Of a DNA stretch of 64,000 nt, positions 9,167 to 18,165 are shown in pieces; the first letter of the stretch is position 1; each line of letters starts with the position of its first letter. The position numbers and the translations under genes were made by a program. This DNA is from Pseudoalteromonas xiamenensis (GTDB taxonomy: Bacteria > Pseudomonadota > Gammaproteobacteria > Enterobacterales > Alteromonadaceae). The DNA lies in the NCBI RefSeq assembly GCF_030994125.1, contig NZ_CP099918.1, forward strand, positions 682,001 through 746,000, written 5' to 3'. Under the pieces are notes generated by a model. That model saw nothing but the letters and a program-made list of their open reading frames with translations. It was not told the DNA's origin and did not search any database.

Positions 9167-9484
9167 ATGAAGAAAGTAGTTGCAACCTTGGCGCTTTTTG
9201 CCAGCGCAATGGTAAACGCGCAAACCGTTACTTGCTCTGACTATATTGAATCAATTGATATGCAAAATGATGGTTCATATTGGATCCAACCCGTAAAAGA
9301 GGAAACCATTGAACTAAAACCGACTCACCAGAATTTCTATAATTATTTGGGACTTATGTATAACGCTATGCAAAGTAACAAAAAAGTTGTCTACACCTCT
9401 GACAACGGTGAAAGATCAACGAAATGCCATGATGCTACTCGTGGTCTGTTTCCCCTTTATGAGATTGTCCGCGTTGTTGATTAA
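9167..9484 (+). CDS. Small secreted protein, probable paralogue of the preceding gene
   Basis: Protein of 105 residues. Signal peptide MKKVVATLALFASAMVNA, then a mature protein of about 87 residues with cysteines in TCSDY and TKCHD. CAAGGACTG provides a Shine-Dalgarno for the ATG. The pattern aromatic–Leu–x–x–Ala–x–Ser-Asn–Lys–Val-Val–Tyr, followed about 15 residues later by Cys-x-Asp/His and ending in an Ile/Val-rich strand, matches the preceding protein. The 28-base spacing suggests one transcript. A bidirectional terminator follows. Function unknown; periplasmic or extracellular. Confidence 0.75.
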   Translation: MKKVVATLALFASAMVNAQTVTCSDYIESIDMQNDGSYWIQPVKEETIELKPTHQNFYNYLGLMYNAMQSNKKVVYTSDNGERSTKCHDATRGLFPLYEIVRVVD

Positions 9485-9505
9485 CTAATTTTTAATCAAT
9501 AAATA

Positions 9506-9529
9506 AAAAGCCACCTTCTGGTGGCTTTT
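9506..9529. terminator. Bidirectional terminator
   Basis: AAAAGCCACC (9506-9515) and GGTGGCTTTT (9520-9529) form a ten-pair stem with a TTCT loop. The flanking A- and T-runs let it serve both the small secreted proteins (plus) and the TonB2 operon (minus). Confidence 0.85.
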
Positions 9530-9545
9530 GGCGTTGCGATTATTG

Positions 9546-10853
9546 TTAAAGTAAAGCTGTCTTGAGCGTTTCAGCGTGGATCTTCTCGCTCTTAACGTAT
9601 TTAATCCATTGTTGAGCTAGACGCTGAGAGCGTTTGTGTTTTTCAGCTTGCTCAAACGCAAGAATAGAGGCATCAAAGTTTTGCAAGTTATACTGCGCCA
9701 TACCAAGTGCAACATAAGCATTAGATTCAGAGTCCAGTCCACCTTTTTCAAGTGCCGCACGAGCTGCATCCGCGGCCAGTTCATATTTCTCTAGGCCGAT
9801 GTAAACCTCTGCAAGACGTTGATCGTATTTACCATTGTCTGTCACTTTCGCCGCTGCGATGAAATAAGGCACTGCTTTTTGATCTTCTTTGGCCTGAACA
9901 AAAGCTTCTGCAATGAACGCATTATTTTTAGCGCTATTTTCGATCACACCTTCTTTAAGACCTTTTGAATACGTTGATGCAGACTTAAACGGCAAACCGC
10001 TCATTAAATAGGCTTGCGCAAGCTGTTGAAAATCAGATTTCGTTTTAATAAAACCTTGCTGCTTTGCCGATTCTAAAATCGCAAGCTGCTTTTTCTCTTC
10101 GCCAACTTCCCCGTACATTCCACCAAGCTGAACCCAATATACTGGTTTATTGTACAGCTTTACCATTTTCTCTAAAACAGTTACGACTTTGGCCGGCTGA
10201 TTCATTGAATAATAAAGTGCACGCTGTAAAACTAACCAGTTCTCATTTGGAACTTCATTTTTAGCTTCAGTCAGATTAATTGCGATCTCGATATTTTCAA
10301 GCGCGCTTTTATAATCTTTCATCTGATAATAAGCTTGAGACTTCAACACATAATAATTATCTGCTTTAGGCTTTGTGTTGATTTTGTCCCAATCGTTAAG
10401 ATAATCGATAACTTTATCGTACTGTTCATTCGCCATCGCAAGCTGGGCTAAGCTAAATGTAGTCGACAGTGCCAACGTTTCAGGAATAGCCTCTTGGGCA
10501 ATAACCTGTTCAAACGCTTCAATTGCTTTTGGTAGCTGGTTTTGGTTGTAGTAGATAAACCCGTAGAAATTGTACATCATGGCAATTTCATACGCGTTCA
10601 TACTGCCCATACGCTCTTTGACAGAATCAAGCGCTTCCAGCCCACCTTTCACATCACCATCGTCCGCAAGTTTTTGCGCACGCGCCAGCTGGCTATATAC
10701 CTTTTCGCGAAGGGCAGGTACGCGTTTGGTCTTTGTTTCTGCGTGAGCCGTCGCTACATCGACTCCAGGAATAAGTGACACCATTGGTGGCACCGCAAGC
10801 ATGGCCGAAAAGGCTGCTGCATAAATACTTACTTTAACAATCTTTTTCATCAC
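9546..10853 (-). CDS. Tetratricopeptide-repeat protein of the TonB2 cluster
   Basis: Protein of 435 residues with an N-terminal signal peptide (ending near ATAHAE) and repeated TPR helix pairs across almost the whole mature part, for example IYYNQNQLPKAIEAFEQVI, SQAYYQMKDYKSALENIEIA and GMAQYNLQNFDASILAFEQA. It is the last gene of the DUF3450-ttpC-exbB-exbD-tonB operon, seven bases after tonB. A TPR protein at this place is a constant part of TonB2-type clusters in Alteromonadales and Vibrionales. Its role is probably periplasmic scaffolding of the motor or receptor; that part is inference. Confidence 0.85.
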   Translation of the reverse strand: MMKKIVKVSIYAAAFSAMLAVPPMVSLIPGVDVATAHAETKTKRVPALREKVYSQLARAQKLADDGDVKGGLEALDSVKERMGSMNAYEIAMMYNFYGFIYYNQNQLPKAIEAFEQVIAQEAIPETLALSTTFSLAQLAMANEQYDKVIDYLNDWDKINTKPKADNYYVLKSQAYYQMKDYKSALENIEIAINLTEAKNEVPNENWLVLQRALYYSMNQPAKVVTVLEKMVKLYNKPVYWVQLGGMYGEVGEEKKQLAILESAKQQGFIKTKSDFQQLAQAYLMSGLPFKSASTYSKGLKEGVIENSAKNNAFIAEAFVQAKEDQKAVPYFIAAAKVTDNGKYDQRLAEVYIGLEKYELAADAARAALEKGGLDSESNAYVALGMAQYNLQNFDASILAFEQAEKHKRSQRLAQQWIKYVKSEKIHAETLKTALL

Positions 10854-10860
10854 TACTCAC

Positions 10861-11466
10861 CTAACCATTAATTTGGAAAGAGATTTTGTTTTGAACACCC
10901 GCAACTTCTACTGCTTCGCCATTCACAACGCGTGGCTTGTATTTAAACTTTAATGCTGCATCCATGGCGGCTTGGTTAAATAGATCCGCAGGTTCTGCTT
11001 CTACTACAACAGGGTCACGAACCGTGCCTTGTTTGGTTACGATGAACTCAACAATAACGTAACCTTCGATACCGCGTGATAGTGCACGTCTTGGGTAAAC
11101 GGGTGCTACTTTCACAATTGGAAGGTACTCACCGTCACTAGATTCAAGTGCTAGTCCACCGTTTAGACTTACATCCGCATCAACACTTGCAGAAAAATCG
11201 AAATTATTACCCGTCGCCGCCAAGTTATCACTTTGTGGTGCTGGCGCATCCATTGGTGGTGGAGGCTCTTTAGGCGCTGGTGGCTTCTGTGGTTTACGTT
11301 CTTTCTTTTGAACCGTTTCTTCTCTTTTTAAACGGACGAAATCCAAAACTTTACCTTTAGCAGGTTCTGTCATGGCACCTTCACCACCGGTGATAAGTGC
11401 CTGCATTCCCAAAAACAAGAAGAATGTGACTAGACCTGCAATAACTAACGCAACAACGTATCGCAT
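10861..11466 (-). CDS. tonB: TonB2-type energy transducer
   Basis: Protein of 201 residues linking the inner-membrane proton motor to outer-membrane receptors. One N-terminal transmembrane helix (about 4-25) is followed by a basic then Pro-rich linker (KPQKPPAPKEPPPPMDAP, about 55-75) and the C-terminal TonB fold with YPRRALSRGIEGYVIVEFIV and AAMDAALKFKYKPRVVNG. It is shorter than E. coli TonB, as usual for TonB2. It sits 11 bases after exbD and 7 before the TPR gene, all in one operon. The nearby receptor is the obvious candidate partner. Confidence 0.93.
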   Translation of the reverse strand: MRYVVALVIAGLVTFFLFLGMQALITGGEGAMTEPAKGKVLDFVRLKREETVQKKERKPQKPPAPKEPPPPMDAPAPQSDNLAATGNNFDFSASVDADVSLNGGLALESSDGEYLPIVKVAPVYPRRALSRGIEGYVIVEFIVTKQGTVRDPVVVEAEPADLFNQAAMDAALKFKYKPRVVNGEAVEVAGVQNKISFQING

Positions 11467-11477
11467 GTCTTCCCTCT

Positions 11478-11888
11478 CTATGCCTCTTGAGCGGCGATTG
11501 AGACGTCATAAGCGCCAGCCGCACGAGCCGCATCCATGACTTTAATCAAAATATCCGTCGTTGCCTTCTTATCCGCTTGGATAACAACGCTACCCTGTGG
11601 GTTTTCAGCTTTCAAACGTTCAATGTTCGCTTGAACTGCGCGGATGTCGATTTGACGTTTGTTGATCCATACTTCGCCTTTGTCCGAAATCGCAACCAAG
11701 ATGTTAGCACGGTCTTTTTTAACTGCCGTTGCGGCTTCTGGGCGGTTTACATCGATACCCGCTTCTTTAACAAATGAAGCCGTTACGATGAAGAAAATAA
11801 GCATGATGAATACAACGTCCAACATTGGCGTCATGTTAATTTCTTCTGCTTCTTCTTCTTGCATTACTTTTGCTAGAGGTGATCTCAT
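11478..11888 (-). CDS. exbD: ExbD/TolR-type proton channel subunit
   Basis: Protein of 136 residues. EEEEAEEINMTPMLD leads into a single transmembrane helix (VVFIMLIFFIVTASF, about 25-43) that carries the conserved proton-path Asp in MLDVVF. A periplasmic domain follows, with an ISDKGEVWINKRQID strand pair and SVVIQADKKAT. It pairs with ExbB and TonB in the same operon, with gaps of 24 and 11 bases. Confidence 0.93.
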   Translation of the reverse strand: MRSPLAKVMQEEEAEEINMTPMLDVVFIMLIFFIVTASFVKEAGIDVNRPEAATAVKKDRANILVAISDKGEVWINKRQIDIRAVQANIERLKAENPQGSVVIQADKKATTDILIKVMDAARAAGAYDVSIAAQEA

Positions 11889-11912
11889 GATTTAATCCTC
11901 GCTTTGACTAGA

Positions 11913-12440
11913 TTAGTGATCTAGTACTAATTTATCTTCAAGTAGCTCAACTTCACGTTTCGCTTTACGTTGTAAGAACGTAGCCGCGAATACACCTGAA
12001 AGAGCTCCAACCATACCCGCCATTGTCGGGATAGTTGCCTTTGACACACCTGATGCCATTGAACGTGCACTACCACTACCTGTGATTGCCATAACGTCGA
12101 ATACTTCAATCATGCCCGTTACGGTGCCAAGTAGTCCCAGGAGTGGACACAAAGCAACCATCACGTTGATATATGAAATATTTTGGTTTAACTGCATACC
12201 GGCTCTCGAGATAATCGCTTCTCGTATTTGCTCAGCATTCCAGCTATTGCGTTCTGCACGGTTAAACCAATCAGCCGTTAATTGCTTTTTGTATGTACGG
12301 TAACCACCAAACACATACATAAAGCGTTCTAGAATTAACAACCACATGACGAAGATAAGCAGACCGATGGCCAGGAGAACCTGACCACCTGTATCTAGGA
12401 ACTCGCGTAGTGCATTGATTGCCTCAATCACTAAAACCAC
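11913..12440 (-). CDS. exbB: ExbB-type proton channel protein
   Basis: Protein of 175 residues starting with GTG, supported by GGAG seven bases upstream. Three transmembrane segments: about 17-40, then after a cytoplasmic loop 88-110 with LLGLLGTVTGM, and 135-160. This short form, lacking an N-terminal extension, is the ExbB2 type. It begins two bases after the stop of the upstream long MotA/TolQ/ExbB protein, indicating translational coupling. Both ExbB-like proteins are retained in TonB2 systems. Confidence 0.93.
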   Translation of the reverse strand: MVLVIEAINALREFLDTGGQVLLAIGLLIFVMWLLILERFMYVFGGYRTYKKQLTADWFNRAERNSWNAEQIREAIISRAGMQLNQNISYINVMVALCPLLGLLGTVTGMIEVFDVMAITGSGSARSMASGVSKATIPTMAGMVGALSGVFAATFLQRKAKREVELLEDKLVLDH

Positions 12441-12442
12441 GA

Positions 12443-13810
12443 TTACGCTCCTTTTTCACTTCGCTCAGCGATAATGCCCGCCGATTGCTCTTGAAGAATA
12501 AGCAATAGGTTTTTCGAGCGAGTATTCAAAATTGTGTACAAGAATACCGTTGGAATTGCGACTACAAGACCAAGTACCGTTGTAATAAGTGCTTGTGAAA
12601 TACCACCAGCCATTAGTTTCGGGTCACCTGTACCAAACAATGTGATTGCTTGGAACGTATTGATCATACCGGTTACTGTACCTAGAAGACCTAGTAGTGG
12701 AGCAACGACAGAGATAATCTTAATAAGCGTTAGATTACGCGTAATCTTTGGCATTTCACGAAGAATTGCTTCGCTCAACTTTAGTTCTAACGTGTCGTAA
12801 GCAACATTTGGGTATTGGTCTTTAACTTTCATAACGCGACCAAGTGGGTTGTCATCACGTGCTGTAGAATCTTTAAGCTGACGATTGATTTTCATGCCCA
12901 TTAGCATCAATGCGAAGAAACGTTCTAATGCGATTAGAAGAGCAACAAGACCAACACCAATGATTACATAGCCTACAGTATCACCTTGGTGAATTTGTTC
13001 TTCCGTTGTAGGCGCTTGAACTAGTAGACCTAGGATTGAGCCACCTGTTGGATCAAGTGCGAAATCCGTTAAGCCAGAAGTTGCGTTTTGCAATTCACCC
13101 GCAGTCGCCGTATAACGAGATACTGGTTGACGGGTAAGTTCTGATAATGTGCCAGTCGCTGAGTTGTAGTTAAGGTATTTACCATCTGCGATTAAGTTAA
13201 ACGCGCCAACGCGAACCACTTCTTTTGCTTGCTTTTCGCCACCGTTAACAATCACATCCGCTGTAAAGCGCTTAACTTTACCTTGCTCTGTCATTTCACG
13301 TTGTAATTCGAACCATACTTTTTCGATGTCTTCAATTGACGCTAAACGCGTTGTTGACCCCATCTTCTGCGCAAGCTCGCTCATCTCATCACTACGACCA
13401 TGAATTTCAGCAGAAACTACTGACGTCATGAATTTGTTGCTGCTATCACCAGATACTTGTTGAAGAACACCAAACAGTTCTTTCAAAGAACCCATGCGCT
13501 TAGAAAGCGTATCTGAAAGGTTGGATAATTTGATTTCATTTTCTTCAAATTGAGTCTCTAGACGCTCAGAGTCTTGAAGTTTCGCATTGCGATTCTGCTC
13601 AAGTGATTTGAGCATACTAAGCTGCTCAGATTCTTTTGCTTTGAATTCGGCTTCACGTGCTTTGTTTTCTTTTGTCTGTGCAACCTGACCTTGTTCAAGC
13701 GTTTTTAATAACGCATCTAGGTTCATCGGCTCATCAGCCATTGCCGCTGAGCTCATCGCGACAGATGCTGCGATAATCGCTACTTTTGAAAATTGTTTAA
13801 TCAGTTTCAT
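12443..13810 (-). CDS. ttpC: TtpC-like MotA/TolQ/ExbB family protein
   Basis: Protein of 455 residues. A signal-like N-terminus (ending AAMADEP) is followed by a periplasmic coiled-coil region (about 30-130) and a globular part. Then come a first transmembrane helix at about 279-302 and the C-terminal TolQ/ExbB channel domain with PLLGLLGTVTGMINTF (about 365-380). This is the arrangement of TtpC, the fourth component needed for TonB2 function in Vibrio. It lies between the DUF3450 gene (9-base gap) and exbB (2-base gap). Confidence 0.88.
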   Translation of the reverse strand: MKLIKQFSKVAIIAASVAMSSAAMADEPMNLDALLKTLEQGQVAQTKENKAREAEFKAKESEQLSMLKSLEQNRNAKLQDSERLETQFEENEIKLSNLSDTLSKRMGSLKELFGVLQQVSGDSSNKFMTSVVSAEIHGRSDEMSELAQKMGSTTRLASIEDIEKVWFELQREMTEQGKVKRFTADVIVNGGEKQAKEVVRVGAFNLIADGKYLNYNSATGTLSELTRQPVSRYTATAGELQNATSGLTDFALDPTGGSILGLLVQAPTTEEQIHQGDTVGYVIIGVGLVALLIALERFFALMLMGMKINRQLKDSTARDDNPLGRVMKVKDQYPNVAYDTLELKLSEAILREMPKITRNLTLIKIISVVAPLLGLLGTVTGMINTFQAITLFGTGDPKLMAGGISQALITTVLGLVVAIPTVFLYTILNTRSKNLLLILQEQSAGIIAERSEKGA

Positions 13811-13819
13811 AGTGACCTC

Positions 13820-14572
13820 TTACTCCGCAGCATGAACTGGTAGTGTCAACATATCTGGTGCAAGTTGTTTACGTGCGATACGAAGACCTTTGTTGATTTG
13901 TGAAATGTTAGACTCAGGAAGCTCAACGAATTGCTTTTTGTCTGCATCCCAGCTTCCTGCATGTGAACCATCTTTCGTCACATAAAGAAGTTCTAAACGA
14001 CCGATGCGTAAGAAATCAACTTCACGCTCTTGACCATTCACTGGCAATAAAGACGTGTAAGCTTCGATTGTACGACCGTAATCCATTTCGACTTGGTAAG
14101 CTTCAAGTACACGGCGGAATTTTTCACTGCTCGTTACGTCAGCGCGTTCCATGAGCTTTTTAAGGCTGTCTAAACGCTCTGCACGCTCTTTAGGTAAGAA
14201 AGGCACATCAAGTGCCACAAATTGCTCAAGACCTGTGATCATTCGAAGCATTAAAGGTGTAATTTGACGCTCAATCACAGAAACTTGGTCCATCGATGCA
14301 TTGATAGCGGCCATTTCTTCGATTTGGTTGTTAATTTGCTTGGTAAGCTGAGCGTTGTAGACTGTTAAACCATCAATTTCTTTGTTTAACGTTTTAAACT
14401 TGTTTAAACGAGACTGCATTGAATCAGTAATTGAATCGATCTTTGTTTGAGATTTAGAAGCCGACTCATTAATTGCACTGCTTTTATCAATAACAGTATT
14501 AAGTTCATTAGCGCCTGCAGCAAACGTCGTTGCTATTGCTGTCGCCAATAACAGGGGTTTCACGCACTTCAT
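13820..14572 (-). CDS. DUF3450 periplasmic coiled-coil protein of the TonB2 cluster
   Basis: Protein of 250 residues. The start at 14572 gives a normal signal peptide (MKCVKPLLLATAIATTFAAG) with AAGGTG upstream; an extended frame to 14641 would add 23 non-signal residues. A long coiled coil (about 25-100) is followed by the conserved DUF3450 core with ITPLMLRMITGLEQFVALD and PFLPKERAERLDSL. It is the first gene of the six-gene operon. The function in TonB2 energy transfer is not established; its coiled coil may pair with that of TtpC. Confidence 0.85.
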   Translation of the reverse strand: MKCVKPLLLATAIATTFAAGANELNTVIDKSSAINESASKSQTKIDSITDSMQSRLNKFKTLNKEIDGLTVYNAQLTKQINNQIEEMAAINASMDQVSVIERQITPLMLRMITGLEQFVALDVPFLPKERAERLDSLKKLMERADVTSSEKFRRVLEAYQVEMDYGRTIEAYTSLLPVNGQEREVDFLRIGRLELLYVTKDGSHAGSWDADKKQFVELPESNISQINKGLRIARKQLAPDMLTLPVHAAE

Positions 14573-14724
14573 CGCACACACCTTAATTATTGCAAGTTGC
14601 TTATTTGAATTGGCGCAAAGTTTACTGGTGGAAAATGACAAGCATGTTTCGTAATTAATACAGATTTATTACAGGTGTAATGTTTTAGTCATCGGCGTGG
14701 TGTTGTATGAAAGGAATAGCTATT

Positions 14725-14751
14725 AAAAAAGGCGGCACACAGGCCGCCTTT
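14725..14751 (-). terminator. Terminator of the acidic protein gene
   Basis: GGCGGC (14731-14736) and GCCGCC (14743-14748), extended by A/T pairs, form the stem. The minus strand continues into T6. It lies just past the stop at 14757. Confidence 0.85.
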
Positions 14752-14756
14752 AACGA

Positions 14757-15110
14757 TTAATCTTCGACTTCTTCTTCCTCGTCGAGCCAATCTGCTTCGT
14801 CACCGAGGTCAATGTCATCAAACTCGATGTCATCATCGTTGTCTTTTTCTTCTTTCTTCGCTGCCTGTGCTTTTGCACTAAACAGTTCTTTGCGAGAAAA
14901 ACCTTTTAGTTTATCAAGCAATGCGGGATCTATGGCGTTGAGCTCGCCTTGGTCAAGCTCGACTAAGTTAGCTTTAGCAATAGATACCTTTAATTTCTTT
15001 TCACCGACGTCAGAAAACAAGAAGCTTTCGAACTCATCGTTACACTCATCAAGATCAACACAAGTGAAGCCCCATTCAGGCTTAACCGGATGCTTATAAA
15101 ATCTCTTCAT
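14757..15110 (-). CDS. Small protein with very acidic C-terminus, unknown function
   Basis: Protein of 117 residues, no signal peptide. The N-terminal part (KRFYKHPVKPEWGFTCVD) is basic and aromatic, then come a mixed region and, from about residue 85, a tail composed almost only of Asp and Glu (for example NDDDIEFDDIDLGDEADW). Acidic tails of this kind occur in proteins that bind basic partners, but no family is recognised. It is a single gene with its own terminator, between the TonB2 operon and a chemoreceptor. Confidence 0.65.
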   Translation of the reverse strand: MKRFYKHPVKPEWGFTCVDLDECNDEFESFLFSDVGEKKLKVSIAKANLVELDQGELNAIDPALLDKLKGFSRKELFSAKAQAAKKEEKDNDDDIEFDDIDLGDEADWLDEEEEVED

Positions 15111-15248
15111 GTATTAGTTCCTAACAAGAATAAAAACTAAAAAAATTGAGCCACTTTGGTTTCGCTGAGTTTAATCAATAATTTTTATTTTTTACAAGAA
15201 ACTTAGTACGAGAAAACACGAATTTTTTTCATTAAAAATCGAGTTTTG

Positions 15249-15276
15249 AAAAGTGTTCTTTATTCAGAACACTTTT
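15249..15276 (-). terminator. Terminator of the chemoreceptor gene
   Basis: AAAAGTGTTCT (15249-15259) and AGAACACTTTT (15266-15276) form a perfect 11-pair stem with a TTATTC loop, 12 bases past the MCP stop codon. It has T-rich ends on both strands. Confidence 0.8.
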
Positions 15277-15288
15277 TACTCGAAATAC

Positions 15289-17178
15289 TTATACCTTGAA
15301 TTTTAGAACCATTTTTTCAAGCTCCTCAAATTGGCGCTTAATGTTCGTACATTCGTTTAACGTGTTTTGTAGATTTTCCTTTCCATGGATAGACATGTCG
15401 CTGATTGAATGTATGTCACTGTCCAATGATTGGATAACGCTATTTTGTTGCTGCGTAGCACTCGCTACGGCATGGTTAACCCCGTCAATCGCGTCAATTG
15501 AATTACTGACTTCCTGCATTCGCTCTCCAGCATCACTCGCCTGAGATACGGTTCGCGCCGAGTCCTCTATGCTCGCCTTCATGACGGACACTGTCACGGT
15601 CGACCCCTGTTGCAATTGCGCTATGGTATTTTGGATTTCCTGTGTTGACTCTTGCGTACGCTGAGCAAGTTGTCGCACTTCGTCAGCAACAACCGCAAAA
15701 CCACGTCCAGCTTCTCCCGCTCGTGCCGCTTCAATAGCAGCATTAAGCGCTAATAGATTCGTCTGCTCAGAGACTCCTCGGATAACTTCCAGAACCTGTC
15801 CGATGCTTGCCGTATGTTTGTCTAAACTGTCTACCGTTTTTTGGGCCTCTTGCATTTTTTGCGAAAGTTGCTCAATAGAACTAATGTTTGCAGCCAAGGT
15901 TTCTTGGCTCAACACAGACAGTTTATTAGCATCGCTTGCGAGCGACGACGCGTGATGTGCGTTGTTGGAGATTTCAACTGCACTCGATGAAAGTTCATTA
16001 ATTGCCGTCGCGACACTGTCGGTGCGTTTGACTTGGTCATCATAAATATCTAGGGTAGACCGCGTTTTCGAGACCAAACTTGATACTGAACGCTCAAGTT
16101 CTATCGTTGATGCTTTTACTTGGATGATAGACTGCTGAATTTTCTCAACAAATAAGTTGAAATAACGCGATAATTCACCGAATTCATCGTCATTCATAAC
16201 TTCCAGTCGCTTAGTTAAGTCCCCCTCACCTTGGGCGATATCTTTTATCGTATCATTTAATTGGTGCATTGGTGCCATGAGGTATTTGAGCAATAACTGC
16301 ATCATCACAATAACCGCGATAACACCGATTAACATATAAATCGCTGCCATATTTCGCGTTGACGCGACAGACGCATAGGCGATTTCTTTGTTTATCACGA
16401 CGCCTAGGTACCAATCGACGTTTTTAATTCCGTTAATCTTGATAAAAGACACTAGTTTAGTTTGACCTTCAACTTGGTGTTCCATGAAATTTGAATTTAG
16501 CTCAATCGTTTCGCCAAACAAATCTGAGACCGGCTTATCATTAAATTTATTGTTTGGATGACTCAGGATTCGACCATCTTTGTCAGTCAAAAAGGCGTAG
16601 CCGTACCCGAGAAAATCGATTTCATTCACGATCTTGGCAATCACGGCCATGTCGATGTCTCCACCAGCAACACCATTAAATTGACTACCATCCAGCATCG
16701 GTACAACCGCAGTAATCGTTAATTCGTTCGTTGTCACATCAATATACGGTGAGGTAAACGCCACATCTCGTTTATCTTTAGCCAATTTAAACCAAGGACG
16801 TTGTGTTGCATCGTAATCAGGAGGCAAGACGATAGATTGATCATCGAGGATAAACGTCCCGTCACGTTTACCGATATAAACGTTTTTAAAGTTGCCCGCG
16901 ATGTCGGCGGACTTTAAACGACGCAATACCGCTTGTTTCGAATCACTGTCTTCATGCCCTTGTGCAACTGACTTAACAATATCAAGTTTTGCATTAAGCC
17001 AGTTGGCAATATTTCGAGAAACCGATTGGGAAATTTCGTTGAGAACGGAATTGAGCTGTTCTTGAGTTTGTGCGCGCATCGCGAAAAAGTTATTGAGCGT
17101 AAAGAGCCCGAGCACAACGACAAGTAAGAGAGATGCGGCTAACGTCACTTTTGTTGTAAATTTTAGACTGTTGAACAT
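15289..17178 (-). CDS. Methyl-accepting chemotaxis protein with dCache sensor
   Basis: Chemoreceptor of 629 residues. TM1 lies at about 10-32 and the periplasmic dCache-type ligand domain at about 35-275, including [20 protein letters not shown] and RPWFK…[12 protein letters not shown], typical of Cache sensors. TM2 is at about 276-299 and HAMP at about 300-352. The cytoplasmic signalling hairpin has [20 protein letters not shown] at its tip (about 473-493). The C-terminus ends KMVLKFKV, with no CheR-binding pentapeptide. Ligand unknown; amino acids or organic acids are common for this class. It is monocistronic, with a long upstream gap and its own terminator. Confidence 0.93.
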   Translation of the reverse strand: MFNSLKFTTKVTLAASLLLVVVLGLFTLNNFFAMRAQTQEQLNSVLNEISQSVSRNIANWLNAKLDIVKSVAQGHEDSDSKQAVLRRLKSADIAGNFKNVYIGKRDGTFILDDQSIVLPPDYDATQRPWFKLAKDKRDVAFTSPYIDVTTNELTITAVVPMLDGSQFNGVAGGDIDMAVIAKIVNEIDFLGYGYAFLTDKDGRILSHPNNKFNDKPVSDLFGETIELNSNFMEHQVEGQTKLVSFIKINGIKNVDWYLGVVINKEIAYASVASTRNMAAIYMLIGVIAVIVMMQLLLKYLMAPMHQLNDTIKDIAQGEGDLTKRLEVMNDDEFGELSRYFNLFVEKIQQSIIQVKASTIELERSVSSLVSKTRSTLDIYDDQVKRTDSVATAINELSSSAVEISNNAHHASSLASDANKLSVLSQETLAANISSIEQLSQKMQEAQKTVDSLDKHTASIGQVLEVIRGVSEQTNLLALNAAIEAARAGEAGRGFAVVADEVRQLAQRTQESTQEIQNTIAQLQQGSTVTVSVMKASIEDSARTVSQASDAGERMQEVSNSIDAIDGVNHAVASATQQQNSVIQSLDSDIHSISDMSIHGKENLQNTLNECTNIKRQFEELEKMVLKFKV

Positions 17179-17384
17179 CCTAAGCCTTTATTTTTTATGG
17201 AGACAGTTTTGTTTTATCAAAAAAACAGTAGCGTGTCTTCGATATCGACCAAATTAACGTGTTCTTTAATCGTTACAGGTAAACTTTCATTTTCAAGTTT
17301 TTTAGGTATGACCTTCCCCCTAAATGTTAGGCCTTCCCGTTTTGAGTAGACGTTTCGCAAACTTATTCGCGTTTAAAGCCGATA

Positions 17385-17401
17385 GAGGAGCCAGGCTCCT
17401 C
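17385..17401 (-). repeat. Hairpin after the mannosidase-peptidase operon
   Basis: GAGGAGCC and GGCTCCTC flank a single base and begin six bases past the stop codon at 17407. It is GC-rich enough to act as a 3' end structure, but no T-run follows on the minus strand, so it is not a classical terminator. Confidence 0.5.
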
Positions 17402-17406
17402 ATAGG

Positions 17407-18165
17407 TTATTTTTCGGCTAGTTGTTTTTGATATTCGCTCCATGAGGCTTCCAACGAAACTCCAAATCGCTTCGCGAAATAAGGCCATGACCATTTCACA
17501 TCATCGTATGGTGATAAACTTTCGTTAATCTTTACTAAATAGTCTTCTTTATTGTTTGATTCCAACCAATGCAGATAAAACGCCGTTGTCTTATAGCCAC
17601 TGTCATAGTGTCCACCCACCTTTTGCACACTTTGAGAAATGTAACCTGCTTTCAAACGAACAAGGTCAGCAATGCCTTCAATGATAGGCCCAATTTCTTC
17701 GTAATTCCTATCATCATATTGATATGCATGCGCAATTTCGTGAAATAAAATACCGATAAGTTCATCATATGCTTTTTGTTGTCCATTTTTATTCTGAAAA
17801 TTTTCTAGGTATTCACGACTGACAAAAATACTGGCCGAATTAAAATCGCCATCTTTGTATGCAACCCCTTTCATTTCCTTCAAGGCAATAGTTAGAACGG
17901 GTAAAGAAGGGGCTGCATTTACATCTAGATAGAGCAATCTTGCCACTCTTTCCGAAACGATACTGACAGTGCCAGGCGTGAGTAAACTCCAAACCGTAGT
18001 GTGGTCATTTACCTCGTTCACTAACGTAATTTTCGGCAAACGGAATGATTGCCACGCTTCGTCTGGTGCAAATGAAATAGCTTTAACGGTCGTATCAATC
18101 TGTGAATAAGCAGCAGGCGAAACAATCGAAAAAAACAAACCGAGTGTCGTTATAATATTTTTCAT
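17407..18165 (-). CDS. Basic-secretory-protein (BSP) family metallopeptidase-like protein
   Basis: Protein of 252 residues. Signal peptide MKNIITTLGLFFSIVSPAAYS. The core has ELIGILFHEIAHAYQYD (HExxH at about residue 140) and the downstream IEGIADLVRLKAGY, which matches the zinc site and EGxAD block of the plant BSP / PF04450 family; YLHWLES follows as in other members. Its ATG overlaps the mannosidase stop (ATGA, 18162-18165), so the two are translationally coupled. Peptidase activity is expected from the motif but is poorly documented in this family. It may expose or trim glycoproteins for the mannosidase; that is inference from the operon. Confidence 0.8.
   Translation of the reverse strand: MKNIITTLGLFFSIVSPAAYSQIDTTVKAISFAPDEAWQSFRLPKITLVNEVNDHTTVWSLLTPGTVSIVSERVARLLYLDVNAAPSLPVLTIALKEMKGVAYKDGDFNSASIFVSREYLENFQNKNGQQKAYDELIGILFHEIAHAYQYDDRNYEEIGPIIEGIADLVRLKAGYISQSVQKVGGHYDSGYKTTAFYLHWLESNNKEDYLVKINESLSPYDDVKWSWPYFAKRFGVSLEASWSEYQKQLAEK

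Noticed and set aside
8812..9484. Toxin B-subunit-like proteins
   Set aside because: Size and Tyr-rich composition suggested it, but there is no adjacent catalytic subunit and no specific motif.
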